From: Pseudomonadota bacterium
GTDB taxonomy: Bacteria > Pseudomonadota > Gammaproteobacteria > Xanthomonadales > Xanthomonadaceae
DNA length: 37,430 nt
Direction: 5' to 3'
Assembly: GCA_018242365.1 (NCBI GenBank)
Contig: JAFECB010000032.1
Location: forward strand, 1 to 37,430
This document shows, in pieces, positions 7,874 through 15,120 of this stretch. Both the position numbers and the translations under genes were made by a program. The notes under the pieces were generated by a model. The model was not told the origin of the DNA. It did no database searches and saw only the letters and a program-made list of their open reading frames with translations. The first letter of the stretch is position 1; the number at the start of each line of letters is the position of its first letter.

Positions 7874-9814
7874 ATGGCTGACTACGCACTTCCATCTTCC
7901 CGATCGACAAGCTGGGCCGCTGGTACCTACACCGGCGTAATTGGTGGCATTGCGCAATATCGGCCAGGCGGATCAAACCAGCGCACGACGCTGATCGACG
8001 TCACTCAGAGCCCCTACAATGCGGACAACACGGGCGTAACGAGTGCTCACTCCGCCATTCAATCCGCGATCAACGCGGCCTCCGCCGGGCAGGTGGTCTA
8101 CCTCCCCGCCGGCACCTACCGACTCACGAGCGGCTTCGACTTCGGCGGGCTCGGAGGGAAAAAGAACATCACGCTTCGTGGCGCTGGCATCGGCGTCACG
8201 ACGCTCGTTTTCGATGGGAACGTGAGAATAGCAGTCGGTACTGGCGCGGACTACCAGTGGAACTACCCGGCATCGGGTAACACGATCACCGCTGGTCTCA
8301 CGCAGGGCAGCACCTCACTGACCATAGCCGACACATCAGCGTTTAGCACTGGCAAGATCCTCAACATTGCGTTCGAGAACCAGACGGACAACACGGCGAT
8401 TGCGGCAGGCGGTGTGCCAGTGCTCTCCGTGTCTGGCTACTCAAATATGCGCAGGCAGAAATCCCGGCTGGTCTCGAAAGACTCCTCAACGCTGACGATC
8501 TCACCGCCGATCTATCACGCGCCGCAGTCCGGGTTGAGCGCCCGTGTGGTCACGGCAAACTACAACGGCGAGGGTGTCGGGCTGGAGGATTTCTCCGTCA
8601 ACCTGGACGACGGCACCAATGCAATCCCGATCGCATTTGAGCAGTGCTACAACTGCTGGGCCTATCGGATCAAGTCGACAAACACGCCGAACTACCACAT
8701 CTACATTTCCGACTCCCTCAACTGCGAGGTGCGCCAGTGCTGGCTGGATGGTCGGCAGGTCGGTGGGTCCAACGGCGCGGCACTGCTCATGGGAGCGTCA
8801 AGCGGGTGCTTGATCGAGCACAATGTCCTGGCGAGGACTCCTCCGTGCACGGAGATAAACTCCGCCTGTTGCGGAAATGTATTCCGTTACAATGTCGTTG
8901 AGGACGGCGCTGGCACGGCCTCGATGAACACCAATCACGGGCCGCACAATTCCCACAACCTCTACGAGGGGAATATTGTTACAGGGCAGCAGAGTGATGG
9001 TTATTTCGGCAGTTGCTCGGATGACACATGGCTGCGCAATTGGATGGTGGGGCAGCTCTATAACCACACATCCAACCGCCACGCGTTTGTCTTCAATCGA
9101 CTCAATCGCAACCACTCACTGATCGGCAATGTGATTGGATGGTCTGGGTATCAGACTGGCCAAGTCTCATGCGGCAACCCGAACATGGGGAATGGTGCAT
9201 ACACCGGTACCGCCGAACCCACAACGGGGGATTTCTGGAACGACTGGAAAGCTACCGCGACACTGACTACTCGGACGAACGACACTGACGGCACGATCAC
9301 ACTTGCAAGCGGATCGGCGTTCACCGGGCAGCTCATGTCTATCTGGTGGGACAGCCACTCAAAGATGATGCAGTTCACGGCAGGCACTGTCACAGGAAGC
9401 GCCGTACCCTTCACGGGAGCAACCGGCTACGGTGTTGTTCTCCCTGCCGCATCCACGACGGTCGAAGTGTTCTTTGGTCCGGGCGGTTATCAGGAGCTGG
9501 ATCTCGATGTCGAAAACTCCCTGCTCCGCAAAGGCAACTACGTCGCGCAGTCCGCTGGTGGCGGGGAAATCCCGGCTGGCGAATCCCTCGGATCCGACAC
9601 GCTTCCGAACTCATGGTCTGGTGGTCAACCCTACGACTGGCCGAGCGGCTTCACCTATCCACCATTCGACCCGTCGAATGCCGCAACCTCACAGAACTAC
9701 ACGCGACTTCCAGCGGGATCTTGGTTCGTCAACGGCTACTGGCCCGGCGAAGGTAGTCCAACTGAGGCCGGCGGAAAGCCCTACGCACCGACCAATCTGG
9801 AGTACGTGCCATGA
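7874..9814 (+). CDS. Tailspike-like protein with right-handed beta-helix (pectate-lyase superfamily)
   Basis: 646 residues. Around 45-115 is the typical entry of the pectate-lyase-3 type beta-helix: DNTGVTSAHSAIQSAIN, then GQVVYLPAGTYRLTSG and a KNITLRGAG turn. The next 250 residues show repeated helix rungs with Asn, Ser and Cys ladders (CEVRQCWLDGRQVGG, CLIEHNVLARTPPCTEINS). The C-terminal 250 residues are probably trimerisation or receptor domains. Such proteins bind or degrade host surface polysaccharide. No signal peptide is present, as expected for a virion protein. Depolymerase activity cannot be judged from sequence. The next gene overlaps the stop by ATGA. Confidence 0.87.
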   Translation: MADYALPSSRSTSWAAGTYTGVIGGIAQYRPGGSNQRTTLIDVTQSPYNADNTGVTSAHSAIQSAINAASAGQVVYLPAGTYRLTSGFDFGGLGGKKNITLRGAGIGVTTLVFDGNVRIAVGTGADYQWNYPASGNTITAGLTQGSTSLTIADTSAFSTGKILNIAFENQTDNTAIAAGGVPVLSVSGYSNMRRQKSRLVSKDSSTLTISPPIYHAPQSGLSARVVTANYNGEGVGLEDFSVNLDDGTNAIPIAFEQCYNCWAYRIKSTNTPNYHIYISDSLNCEVRQCWLDGRQVGGSNGAALLMGASSGCLIEHNVLARTPPCTEINSACCGNVFRYNVVEDGAGTASMNTNHGPHNSHNLYEGNIVTGQQSDGYFGSCSDDTWLRNWMVGQLYNHTSNRHAFVFNRLNRNHSLIGNVIGWSGYQTGQVSCGNPNMGNGAYTGTAEPTTGDFWNDWKATATLTTRTNDTDGTITLASGSAFTGQLMSIWWDSHSKMMQFTAGTVTGSAVPFTGATGYGVVLPAASTTVEVFFGPGGYQELDLDVENSLLRKGNYVAQSAGGGEIPAGESLGSDTLPNSWSGGQPYDWPSGFTYPPFDPSNAATSQNYTRLPAGSWFVNGYWPGEGSPTEAGGKPYAPTNLEYVP

Positions 9815-10575
9815 AATCCCGCGGAGAAGCAGCAACCATCGTCCTGATCACTCTCGCCGCTGCGGGTTTGATCGCGTGGTTCGTGCCAAAACTGTGGCAC
9901 AAGAACACGCGCAATGCGGAAGCATCCACGCAGGCCACCGAACAGGTGGACACCGCCATGCGGGACCGGCTCGCGGCAAACATTGCGAAGGCCGCCAGTG
10001 CGGCCGCGGGCGTGGCGACAATCGGACGTGCGACCTCAGACCTGCCGGCGTCACCCGCCACGGAATTCGTCCGCGCGGAGGTGCCGGCCGTCTTGGCTAA
10101 ACTTCCGGCACCGGATCCAGCGGCACTGCTTGAGGCCGAAAAGCGGCGCGTGGCCGTTATGGAGGGCAAGCTGCAGCTCGCGCAGAAACTTTACCAGGAG
10201 GAGGGCGACCGCGCAGCGAAGCTGGAGCGGGACCTCGCGGAGAAACAGCACGCGTTGGAGAAAGCCATGGAAGAGCGTCGGGCTGTTGACACGCGGCTTG
10301 TCGCGACGGCGGCCGCACAGGTGGCGCAATCGCGCCAGAAGTGGATCTTCGTTGGCACAACGATTGTTGCCCTGGCACTCGGACTCTGGATCAAGCTGAA
10401 CGGCATCTCGATCGGCACCCTTGGCATGATGGCGGCTGACATCAGAATGGGCGAGCAGCCCATGGAGGTTGTGAATCGGTACGTGCCCGTTCGCCTTTGG
10501 CCGAAGGTGAACCGGAAGGCCAGGTTGCACACAGACTTGCCGGACAAATCCGCGTCACAGCCACCGCGCGCCTGA
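9811..10575 (+). CDS. Two-transmembrane coiled-coil protein, function unknown
   Basis: 254 residues. A first membrane helix spans about 8-27 (TIVLITLAAAGLIAWFV). It is followed by a long charged coiled coil (about 105-165, RVAVMEGKLQLAQKLYQEEG onward). A second membrane helix lies near 178-198 (WIFVGTTIVALALGLWIKL), with a basic C-terminal tail. ATGA overlap with the tailspike gene couples it to the structural operon. Possible roles are a spanin or holin-like lysis protein, or a membrane-interacting ejection protein; nothing decides between these. It is one of only a few membrane proteins in the genome. Confidence 0.72.
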   Translation: MKSRGEAATIVLITLAAAGLIAWFVPKLWHKNTRNAEASTQATEQVDTAMRDRLAANIAKAASAAAGVATIGRATSDLPASPATEFVRAEVPAVLAKLPAPDPAALLEAEKRRVAVMEGKLQLAQKLYQEEGDRAAKLERDLAEKQHALEKAMEERRAVDTRLVATAAAQVAQSRQKWIFVGTTIVALALGLWIKLNGISIGTLGMMAADIRMGEQPMEVVNRYVPVRLWPKVNRKARLHTDLPDKSASQPPRA

Positions 10576-10615
10576 CGAATCTCCAACCGCAACCGCCCCA
10601 CATTGCATCTCTCGC

Positions 10616-10915
10616 ATGACTATCACAGACAAAACAATGGTGTCCTTGTCATTGGCGGGCGTGCTCGCCCTCGTCTGGGGTGGGTGGGCCTGTGCCAATT
10701 TCGTCCGGGACATTCGCGACGAGGTGCGCGTAGGCCTGGCCGATACGCGCCACGAGATCGAAGCGCTGAAGCGCGAGAATGCAGCCCGATTCGGGGCGTT
10801 ATGGACGACGGAAGACCAGCAGGAGTGGATCTGGTTGTTTCAAGACAAGAACAGGGAGAGCCGCGTGATTGTGCCAACAGTACGGGATGTGCGCGCCGCC
10901 AACCCAGCGAAGTGA
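10616..10915 (+). CDS. Small single-membrane-helix protein, possible holin or spanin
   Basis: 99 residues. The N-terminus holds one clear membrane helix (about 8-30, MVSLSLAGVLALVWGGWACA). An amphipathic, coiled-coil-like segment follows (DIRDEVRVGLADTRHEIEAL) and then a short charged tail. Size and topology are compatible with a type of holin or an inner-membrane spanin, and it follows another membrane protein gene. No endolysin is recognisable nearby, so the lysis assignment stays weak. Confidence 0.68.
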   Translation: MTITDKTMVSLSLAGVLALVWGGWACANFVRDIRDEVRVGLADTRHEIEALKRENAARFGALWTTEDQQEWIWLFQDKNRESRVIVPTVRDVRAANPAK

Positions 10916-10937
10916 TTCTCTAGCCACGGATACCAGC

Positions 10938-11201
10938 ATGCCCTCCTACGACTACGAACTCCCCGAACTTGGCGGGATGCGCGTTACACTTATCAGGCCC
11001 GTCGCCGAGCGCGATGATCCCATCCGCGTCATTCGCCGCACAGTGCCCGACCGCGTCAGCGTGTCCGGCTCCGCGCAGAATCCCGTCGACTTCGATGTGC
11101 AATACAAGCGGGGCCTGCAGCAGGCCGAGGCGCGCGGGCAACTGCCGCGGGATTTCAGCGCGGGGCAGCTTAAGCGCGCGGCGGCAATCAAGGTCGACTA
11201 A
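10938..11201 (+). CDS. Small hypothetical protein in the tail region
   Basis: 87 residues with the start at ATG 10938; an upstream GTG at 10869 would overlap the preceding gene and adds residues that look non-coding. The protein begins MPSYDYELPELGGMRVTL. Its C-terminal half looks like the small helix-rich region seen in head-tail proteins (DVQYKRGLQQAEARGQ). It sits among virion genes with five bases to the next gene. No domain recognised. Confidence 0.66.
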   Translation: MPSYDYELPELGGMRVTLIRPVAERDDPIRVIRRTVPDRVSVSGSAQNPVDFDVQYKRGLQQAEARGQLPRDFSAGQLKRAAAIKVD

Positions 11202-11206
11202 ACGCC

Positions 11207-11524
11207 ATGCCGGACTTCCCAGACCTCGAACTGTTCACTGGCGAACAGCAGCACACCACCAAACTGAAGCACCGCGCGGTGCAGGTGGAGATCCAGAACC
11301 CGCTCGATGGACCGATCACGATCCGCTACCACCAAGAGACTGTCGACTACCTGGACGGCGCACCGGGCAAGCGCACACCCGCGGGCTCGATCGAGTTCAC
11401 GCTCGACCAGACGGCCGCGGCAAAGAGTTTTGACCTCAACGGCAAAAGCGTCACCGGCGCGGACGTCGCACAGTGGATCACGCGTGACTACATCGACCGC
11501 CGCACCGCCCAACTGAACGGATAA
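11207..11524 (+). CDS. Small beta-rich hypothetical protein in the tail region
   Basis: 105 residues. Strand-rich text (AVQVEIQNPLDGPITIRYH, AGSIEFTLDQT) ends in a helical C-terminus (ADVAQWITRDYIDRRTAQL). It is tightly packed between its neighbours (two bases to the next gene). A minor virion protein is likely from position. I do not recognise the family. Confidence 0.65.
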   Translation: MPDFPDLELFTGEQQHTTKLKHRAVQVEIQNPLDGPITIRYHQETVDYLDGAPGKRTPAGSIEFTLDQTAAAKSFDLNGKSVTGADVAQWITRDYIDRRTAQLNG

Positions 11525-11526
11525 CC

Positions 11527-12480
11527 ATGCCCATCACCTGCACACTCACACCAGGCTACAACTACGGTCTGACCGACACTCTGACGGGCACCAACCTGAA
11601 CCAGCTCGGAGCGCCAACGGTAGCAGTCCCAGACGGCGGGAGCCTCCAATTTGAGCAGGCGATCCTTGAGGATGGCAAGACCGACGCCCCGTCGCTGGCG
11701 TTTGTCAATTCGCCCTACACCGGCTTTCGCCGCGAGGCCGCAGGGGTGATTGACTGGGTGGAGAACAAGCAGGACGTGTTCTCGTTTACGACCGACGGAA
11801 TCAGGATGAAGAGCGGCAAGCACCACCTGGGGCCCATATGGGCCACGGATGGATCGGCCGGCGCGCCTTCAATCGGGTTTGAGGCGCATCAAACCAGCGG
11901 TCTATGGTACAATGCTGGTGTCTGGATCGGCGACGATGGCATTGCGGGAATACAGGTCCGCAACAACGGCATTTCCCTGGTGAGGGATACGCTCTTTAGT
12001 GAGAGCGTCACCATAAGCAAGCACCTCGTGGTCTCCGGCGACCTTGCAGTGAGCGGGAAGTTCTCAGGGTCAGCCACGAATTTCGCGGTTGGCACACAGG
12101 CCGCACCAGGCCTGCCGATTGCGGGCAACAGCGACTCAGGCCTGTACGGCCCGCCCATCGGCACGGAGAGCACTGACCGCATAGGTATCGCGGCGGGCGG
12201 CAAGATGGTTGCAGCCTTCCAGCGGAACGGACTCAACGAGCCCCACATGGTGCTTTCCTACCGGGACGATGACGTGAACCGTAGCACGTCGCCGGCTATA
12301 CTGCACCTCGAGCCAGCCAGTGCACAGGCGGCGGTGGCGTTCGCCAGCGGCGAGGTGTCGTCGGGCGCGGGAACCATAAATACCAGCAATGCGCCCACGA
12401 CCGGATCTTTCAGGTGGGTCAAGGCGTACATCGGGACAACCAAAGTCGTGATCCCCTGCCTGCCGCACAACTGGAGCTGA
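11527..12480 (+). CDS. Tail fibre-like protein
   Basis: 317 residues with repeated fibre-type units of the form P-S-[LI]-x-F followed by a [ST]G-hydrophobic turn. Examples are APSLAFVNSPYTGFRRE near 58, APSIGFEAHQTSGLWYN near 112 and GLPIAGNSDSGLYGPP near 198. Later come ISKHLVVSGDLAVSGKFSG and a C-terminal SFRWVKAYIGTTKVVIPCL. These short beta repeats are typical of trimeric phage fibres and base-attached appendages. There is no obvious chaperone or peptidase domain at the end. It lies upstream of the tail adaptor and propeller genes. It could be a second receptor-binding protein beside the beta-helix spike. Confidence 0.72.
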   Translation: MPITCTLTPGYNYGLTDTLTGTNLNQLGAPTVAVPDGGSLQFEQAILEDGKTDAPSLAFVNSPYTGFRREAAGVIDWVENKQDVFSFTTDGIRMKSGKHHLGPIWATDGSAGAPSIGFEAHQTSGLWYNAGVWIGDDGIAGIQVRNNGISLVRDTLFSESVTISKHLVVSGDLAVSGKFSGSATNFAVGTQAAPGLPIAGNSDSGLYGPPIGTESTDRIGIAAGGKMVAAFQRNGLNEPHMVLSYRDDDVNRSTSPAILHLEPASAQAAVAFASGEVSSGAGTINTSNAPTTGSFRWVKAYIGTTKVVIPCLPHNWS

Positions 12481-12481
12481 C

Positions 12482-13144
12482 ATGACACTCTACGAACTCG
12501 CAGACTTCTGCAGCCAGGCGGTCGGGATCGCCGACAACATCACCCGCGACCAGGCGAAGACGTTCATCCGGCACCGCTGGCGGATGCTGTGGGGTTCGCG
12601 CACATGGAAACAGGCGCTTGTGACGCACACCCAGAGCGTGCCGGCTGGCACGCATGAGGTGACACTCACGGATCCTATCCTCGATCGCATGATAAATGCG
12701 CGCTGGGGTGAATCCCAGGCACTGGAGGGCGTTGCCCCGGATCTCGCCTTCCGCACCGATCCTCGAGCGTGGGATCAGCAGGGGCAGATTGTGGGCTACA
12801 CCGAGTGGCAGAAAGCCGCGGACGGGCTGCTCGTCATCCGGCTCATGTACGCACCGATTGAGACGAAGGATCTCCTGTGCCTGTGCAAGCGGAAGTGCCC
12901 CGAGCTCTTGACGGACAGCTCCGTGCCACAGCTCACCGCAGTCGATCAAGCCCTGATGGCCTATGGCCAGGGCGATCTCTACCGCTGGCTCCGGCAGTTT
13001 TCCAAAGCCAATCAGCTCTTCGAAGAAGGTGCAGCCCACGTGGCGCAGATGATCTCAATCGACACCGATCAATCCGCCACAAGCCAGCGCCTGGTGCCCG
13101 GCGGATCCGCCGATGCGTATCCAGGTGCAGCGCCCTGGGAATAG
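12482..13144 (+). CDS. Tail adaptor (tubular)-like protein
   Basis: 220 residues, largely helical at the N-terminus (LYELADFCSQAVGIADN; FIRHRWRMLWGSRTWKQAL) with strands following. It lies immediately before the beta-propeller protein. In T7- and P22-type podoviruses an adaptor protein of about 160-200 residues sits at exactly this place and joins portal to nozzle. I see no family signature, so the assignment depends on synteny, length and helical content. Its ATG (12482) is one base after the preceding TGA. Confidence 0.68.
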   Translation: MTLYELADFCSQAVGIADNITRDQAKTFIRHRWRMLWGSRTWKQALVTHTQSVPAGTHEVTLTDPILDRMINARWGESQALEGVAPDLAFRTDPRAWDQQGQIVGYTEWQKAADGLLVIRLMYAPIETKDLLCLCKRKCPELLTDSSVPQLTAVDQALMAYGQGDLYRWLRQFSKANQLFEEGAAHVAQMISIDTDQSATSQRLVPGGSADAYPGAAPWE

Positions 13145-13147
13145 CCG

Positions 13148-14710
13148 ATGTACAACGACCAGATAGACGACCCCCTGCAGCCAGCCGGCACACTCTCATT
13201 CATTGGAGTGCGCGAGGGGCTGACGCCGTCGCTCCTGGATGACAACCTGTGCACGCACGCAACAGACATCGTATTTGACACGTCAGCCCGGTGTAATTCC
13301 CGCCCGGGCACATCCTGGGTGGCGAGACCGCAGGCGGCCGCCGTGCAGGGGCAGTGGTATTACGACATCCCCGGATTCGAGCGCCTGCTCGTCGTCTCCA
13401 ATGGGAAACTGTACCACCTCTCCGCGGTCGGGATCAATTCAACCGCCACCGAAATCACCGGAATAACTCCGGCCCTTTCCACCACGCATGCGGTGGTCTT
13501 CTCCCAACTGGTCGACACCGTCTATTTTGCCGACGGCTCGAACTACTACTCGATCAAGTGGGACGGCGTTGCGTGGGTGATCGCCAATATTCCGAACTTC
13601 TCCGGGGGCAGCCCGCTGGCGGATTTCACGATCCTGCTCACATGTGCAGTCGGGGGAGCGTCTTTCCGCGTGATCGCCTCGGGCGTCAATACGACTGACA
13701 ACGACCTGCTCTACGTGTCGAACCCGCTCGACGGCGCGACATTCAACTCCGCCAACAATGTCCGCGTCGGCAAAGGCGACGGCGACCCGATCCGCGGAGT
13801 CGTCTCAGGCCAGGCGGGCCAGATGTTTGTCGCGAAGGAAAACAGTGTGTGGGTGGTGAGTCCCGTGTCCGCCACGCTGGCGGACTGGGAAATCCGCGCG
13901 ATAACCGAGGACTTGGGATGCGTTGCCGGCGCCACGATGCGCATGGTAGGCCAGGATGTGCTGATGCTGACGCCGCGCGGCGTGGTGAGCCTGGCACGGC
14001 TGCAGCAGTCCGACACCGTGAACGAGGCGGTCTTTATTTCGAGCGACATCAAGCGCACGATCGCGCGGATCAACTGGGAGCACGCAGGCACCGCGCACGC
14101 GTTCGCCTGGGATGACTTCTACCTCGTGGCCGTGCCGCTCGATGACGCGACGACCCCGAACGCCATTCTCGCCTACAATACGATCTCCGGGCGGTGGAGT
14201 GGATACTGGACCGGGCTCCAGCCGCGGTGCGCGGTCGAGACACGGTTCGCCGGGCGACGAGACACCGTGATGGGCGACAACGAAGGCAAGCTGCTGCGCA
14301 TCAATCCTGACGTCTCGCGGGACCAGACTTCGCTTGGCACCTATGCCGCGATCGCATCAGTGATGGAGACCAAGGCCTGGAACTTTGGCGCGCCGGAGAA
14401 CTGGAAGCAGCTTTTCACCGTGGCCGTGCAGTTCGAGGAGGCGACCGGAACCGTGGACGTGGAACTGATCTGCGACGGCCGTGCGGCCGCCATGATCGAG
14501 GAGGATGCACGCACGAACCAATTGCCGCAACTGCCGGTGCAACTGCCGGTCTCGCTTGCGGCAGACACCCACCTGCGGCGGAGCTGGCACATCCGCACCC
14601 AGCCGCGCACACGCGAGGTGCGGCTCAGGCTCACATCGACCGGCGGCATCCTGCGCGTGCGCGAGATCCGCTTTCAGGCATGGCTCGATACCGTGGAGGT
14701 CCTGCGATGA
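13148..14710 (+). CDS. Beta-propeller tail (nozzle/stabilisation) protein
   Basis: 520 residues. Successive beta-propeller blades can be read: YDIPGFERLLVVSNGKLYHL, TVYFADGSNYYSIKWDG, GQMFVAKENSVWVVSPVS, DVLMLTPRGVVSLARLQ, AFAWDDFYLVAVPLDDAT and ILAYNTISGRWSGYWTG. A strand-rich C-terminal domain follows. This is the architecture of the P22 gp10 / T7 gp12 type tail nozzle, which closes and lengthens the short tail. The following gene starts by ATGA overlap at 14707. The presence of this protein is strong support for a short-tailed virion. Confidence 0.82.
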   Translation: MYNDQIDDPLQPAGTLSFIGVREGLTPSLLDDNLCTHATDIVFDTSARCNSRPGTSWVARPQAAAVQGQWYYDIPGFERLLVVSNGKLYHLSAVGINSTATEITGITPALSTTHAVVFSQLVDTVYFADGSNYYSIKWDGVAWVIANIPNFSGGSPLADFTILLTCAVGGASFRVIASGVNTTDNDLLYVSNPLDGATFNSANNVRVGKGDGDPIRGVVSGQAGQMFVAKENSVWVVSPVSATLADWEIRAITEDLGCVAGATMRMVGQDVLMLTPRGVVSLARLQQSDTVNEAVFISSDIKRTIARINWEHAGTAHAFAWDDFYLVAVPLDDATTPNAILAYNTISGRWSGYWTGLQPRCAVETRFAGRRDTVMGDNEGKLLRINPDVSRDQTSLGTYAAIASVMETKAWNFGAPENWKQLFTVAVQFEEATGTVDVELICDGRAAAMIEEDARTNQLPQLPVQLPVSLAADTHLRRSWHIRTQPRTREVRLRLTSTGGILRVREIRFQAWLDTVEVLR

Positions 14711-15117
14711 AGCCATGGGCCCCACTAGTCGAGAGTGTCGCAGCATATGCCCGGCGGAAGATGAGCCTGGAGGCATGGTCCGACCAACTCCTGCTCGACT
14801 GGATCGAGTGGTACCACCTCCACAAGCTCCTGATCGTGATCCACGACGGCCGGGAGAACGTGATCGCATTCGCGGCCGCGCGGCCCACGACAAAAGAGGG
14901 AGCGCGAGATCACAATGCCATGGACTGGGAGGGCGACGTCCTGGCGGTGGATTTCTTCGCGGCCAACAACGCCGCAGCCCGTGCAGCTCTGTGGAAACTC
15001 ATGCTGAACGCCATGCGGCCGCGTGAATGGATCGGCTACTGCCGCAATAAATACAGGGACCGAGTGCACCTTTGCCCGTTCGAGCGATTCACCCGCACCG
15101 TAACTAAACTACCTTGA
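14707..15117 (+). CDS. Small virion-associated hypothetical protein (possible acyltransferase-like fold)
   Basis: 136 residues from ATG 14707, which overlaps the propeller stop. Text such as WIEWYHLHKLLIVIHDGRE and GDVLAVDFFAANNAAARAAL, ending in CPFERFTRTVTKLP, recalls small GNAT- or HlyC-acyltransferase-like proteins that precede the internal virion proteins in some podoviruses. I cannot point to a catalytic residue set. An acetyl/acyltransferase role is a guess; an internal virion or assembly protein is equally possible. Confidence 0.68.
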   Translation: MKPWAPLVESVAAYARRKMSLEAWSDQLLLDWIEWYHLHKLLIVIHDGRENVIAFAAARPTTKEGARDHNAMDWEGDVLAVDFFAANNAAARAALWKLMLNAMRPREWIGYCRNKYRDRVHLCPFERFTRTVTKLP

Positions 15118-15120
15118 GCC

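Noticed and set aside
10603..10923. Open frame overlapping the 99-residue membrane protein, as for an Rz/Rz1 pair
   Set aside because: The product has no lipobox or signal peptide and is Arg/Gly-rich, so it looks like a shadow frame.
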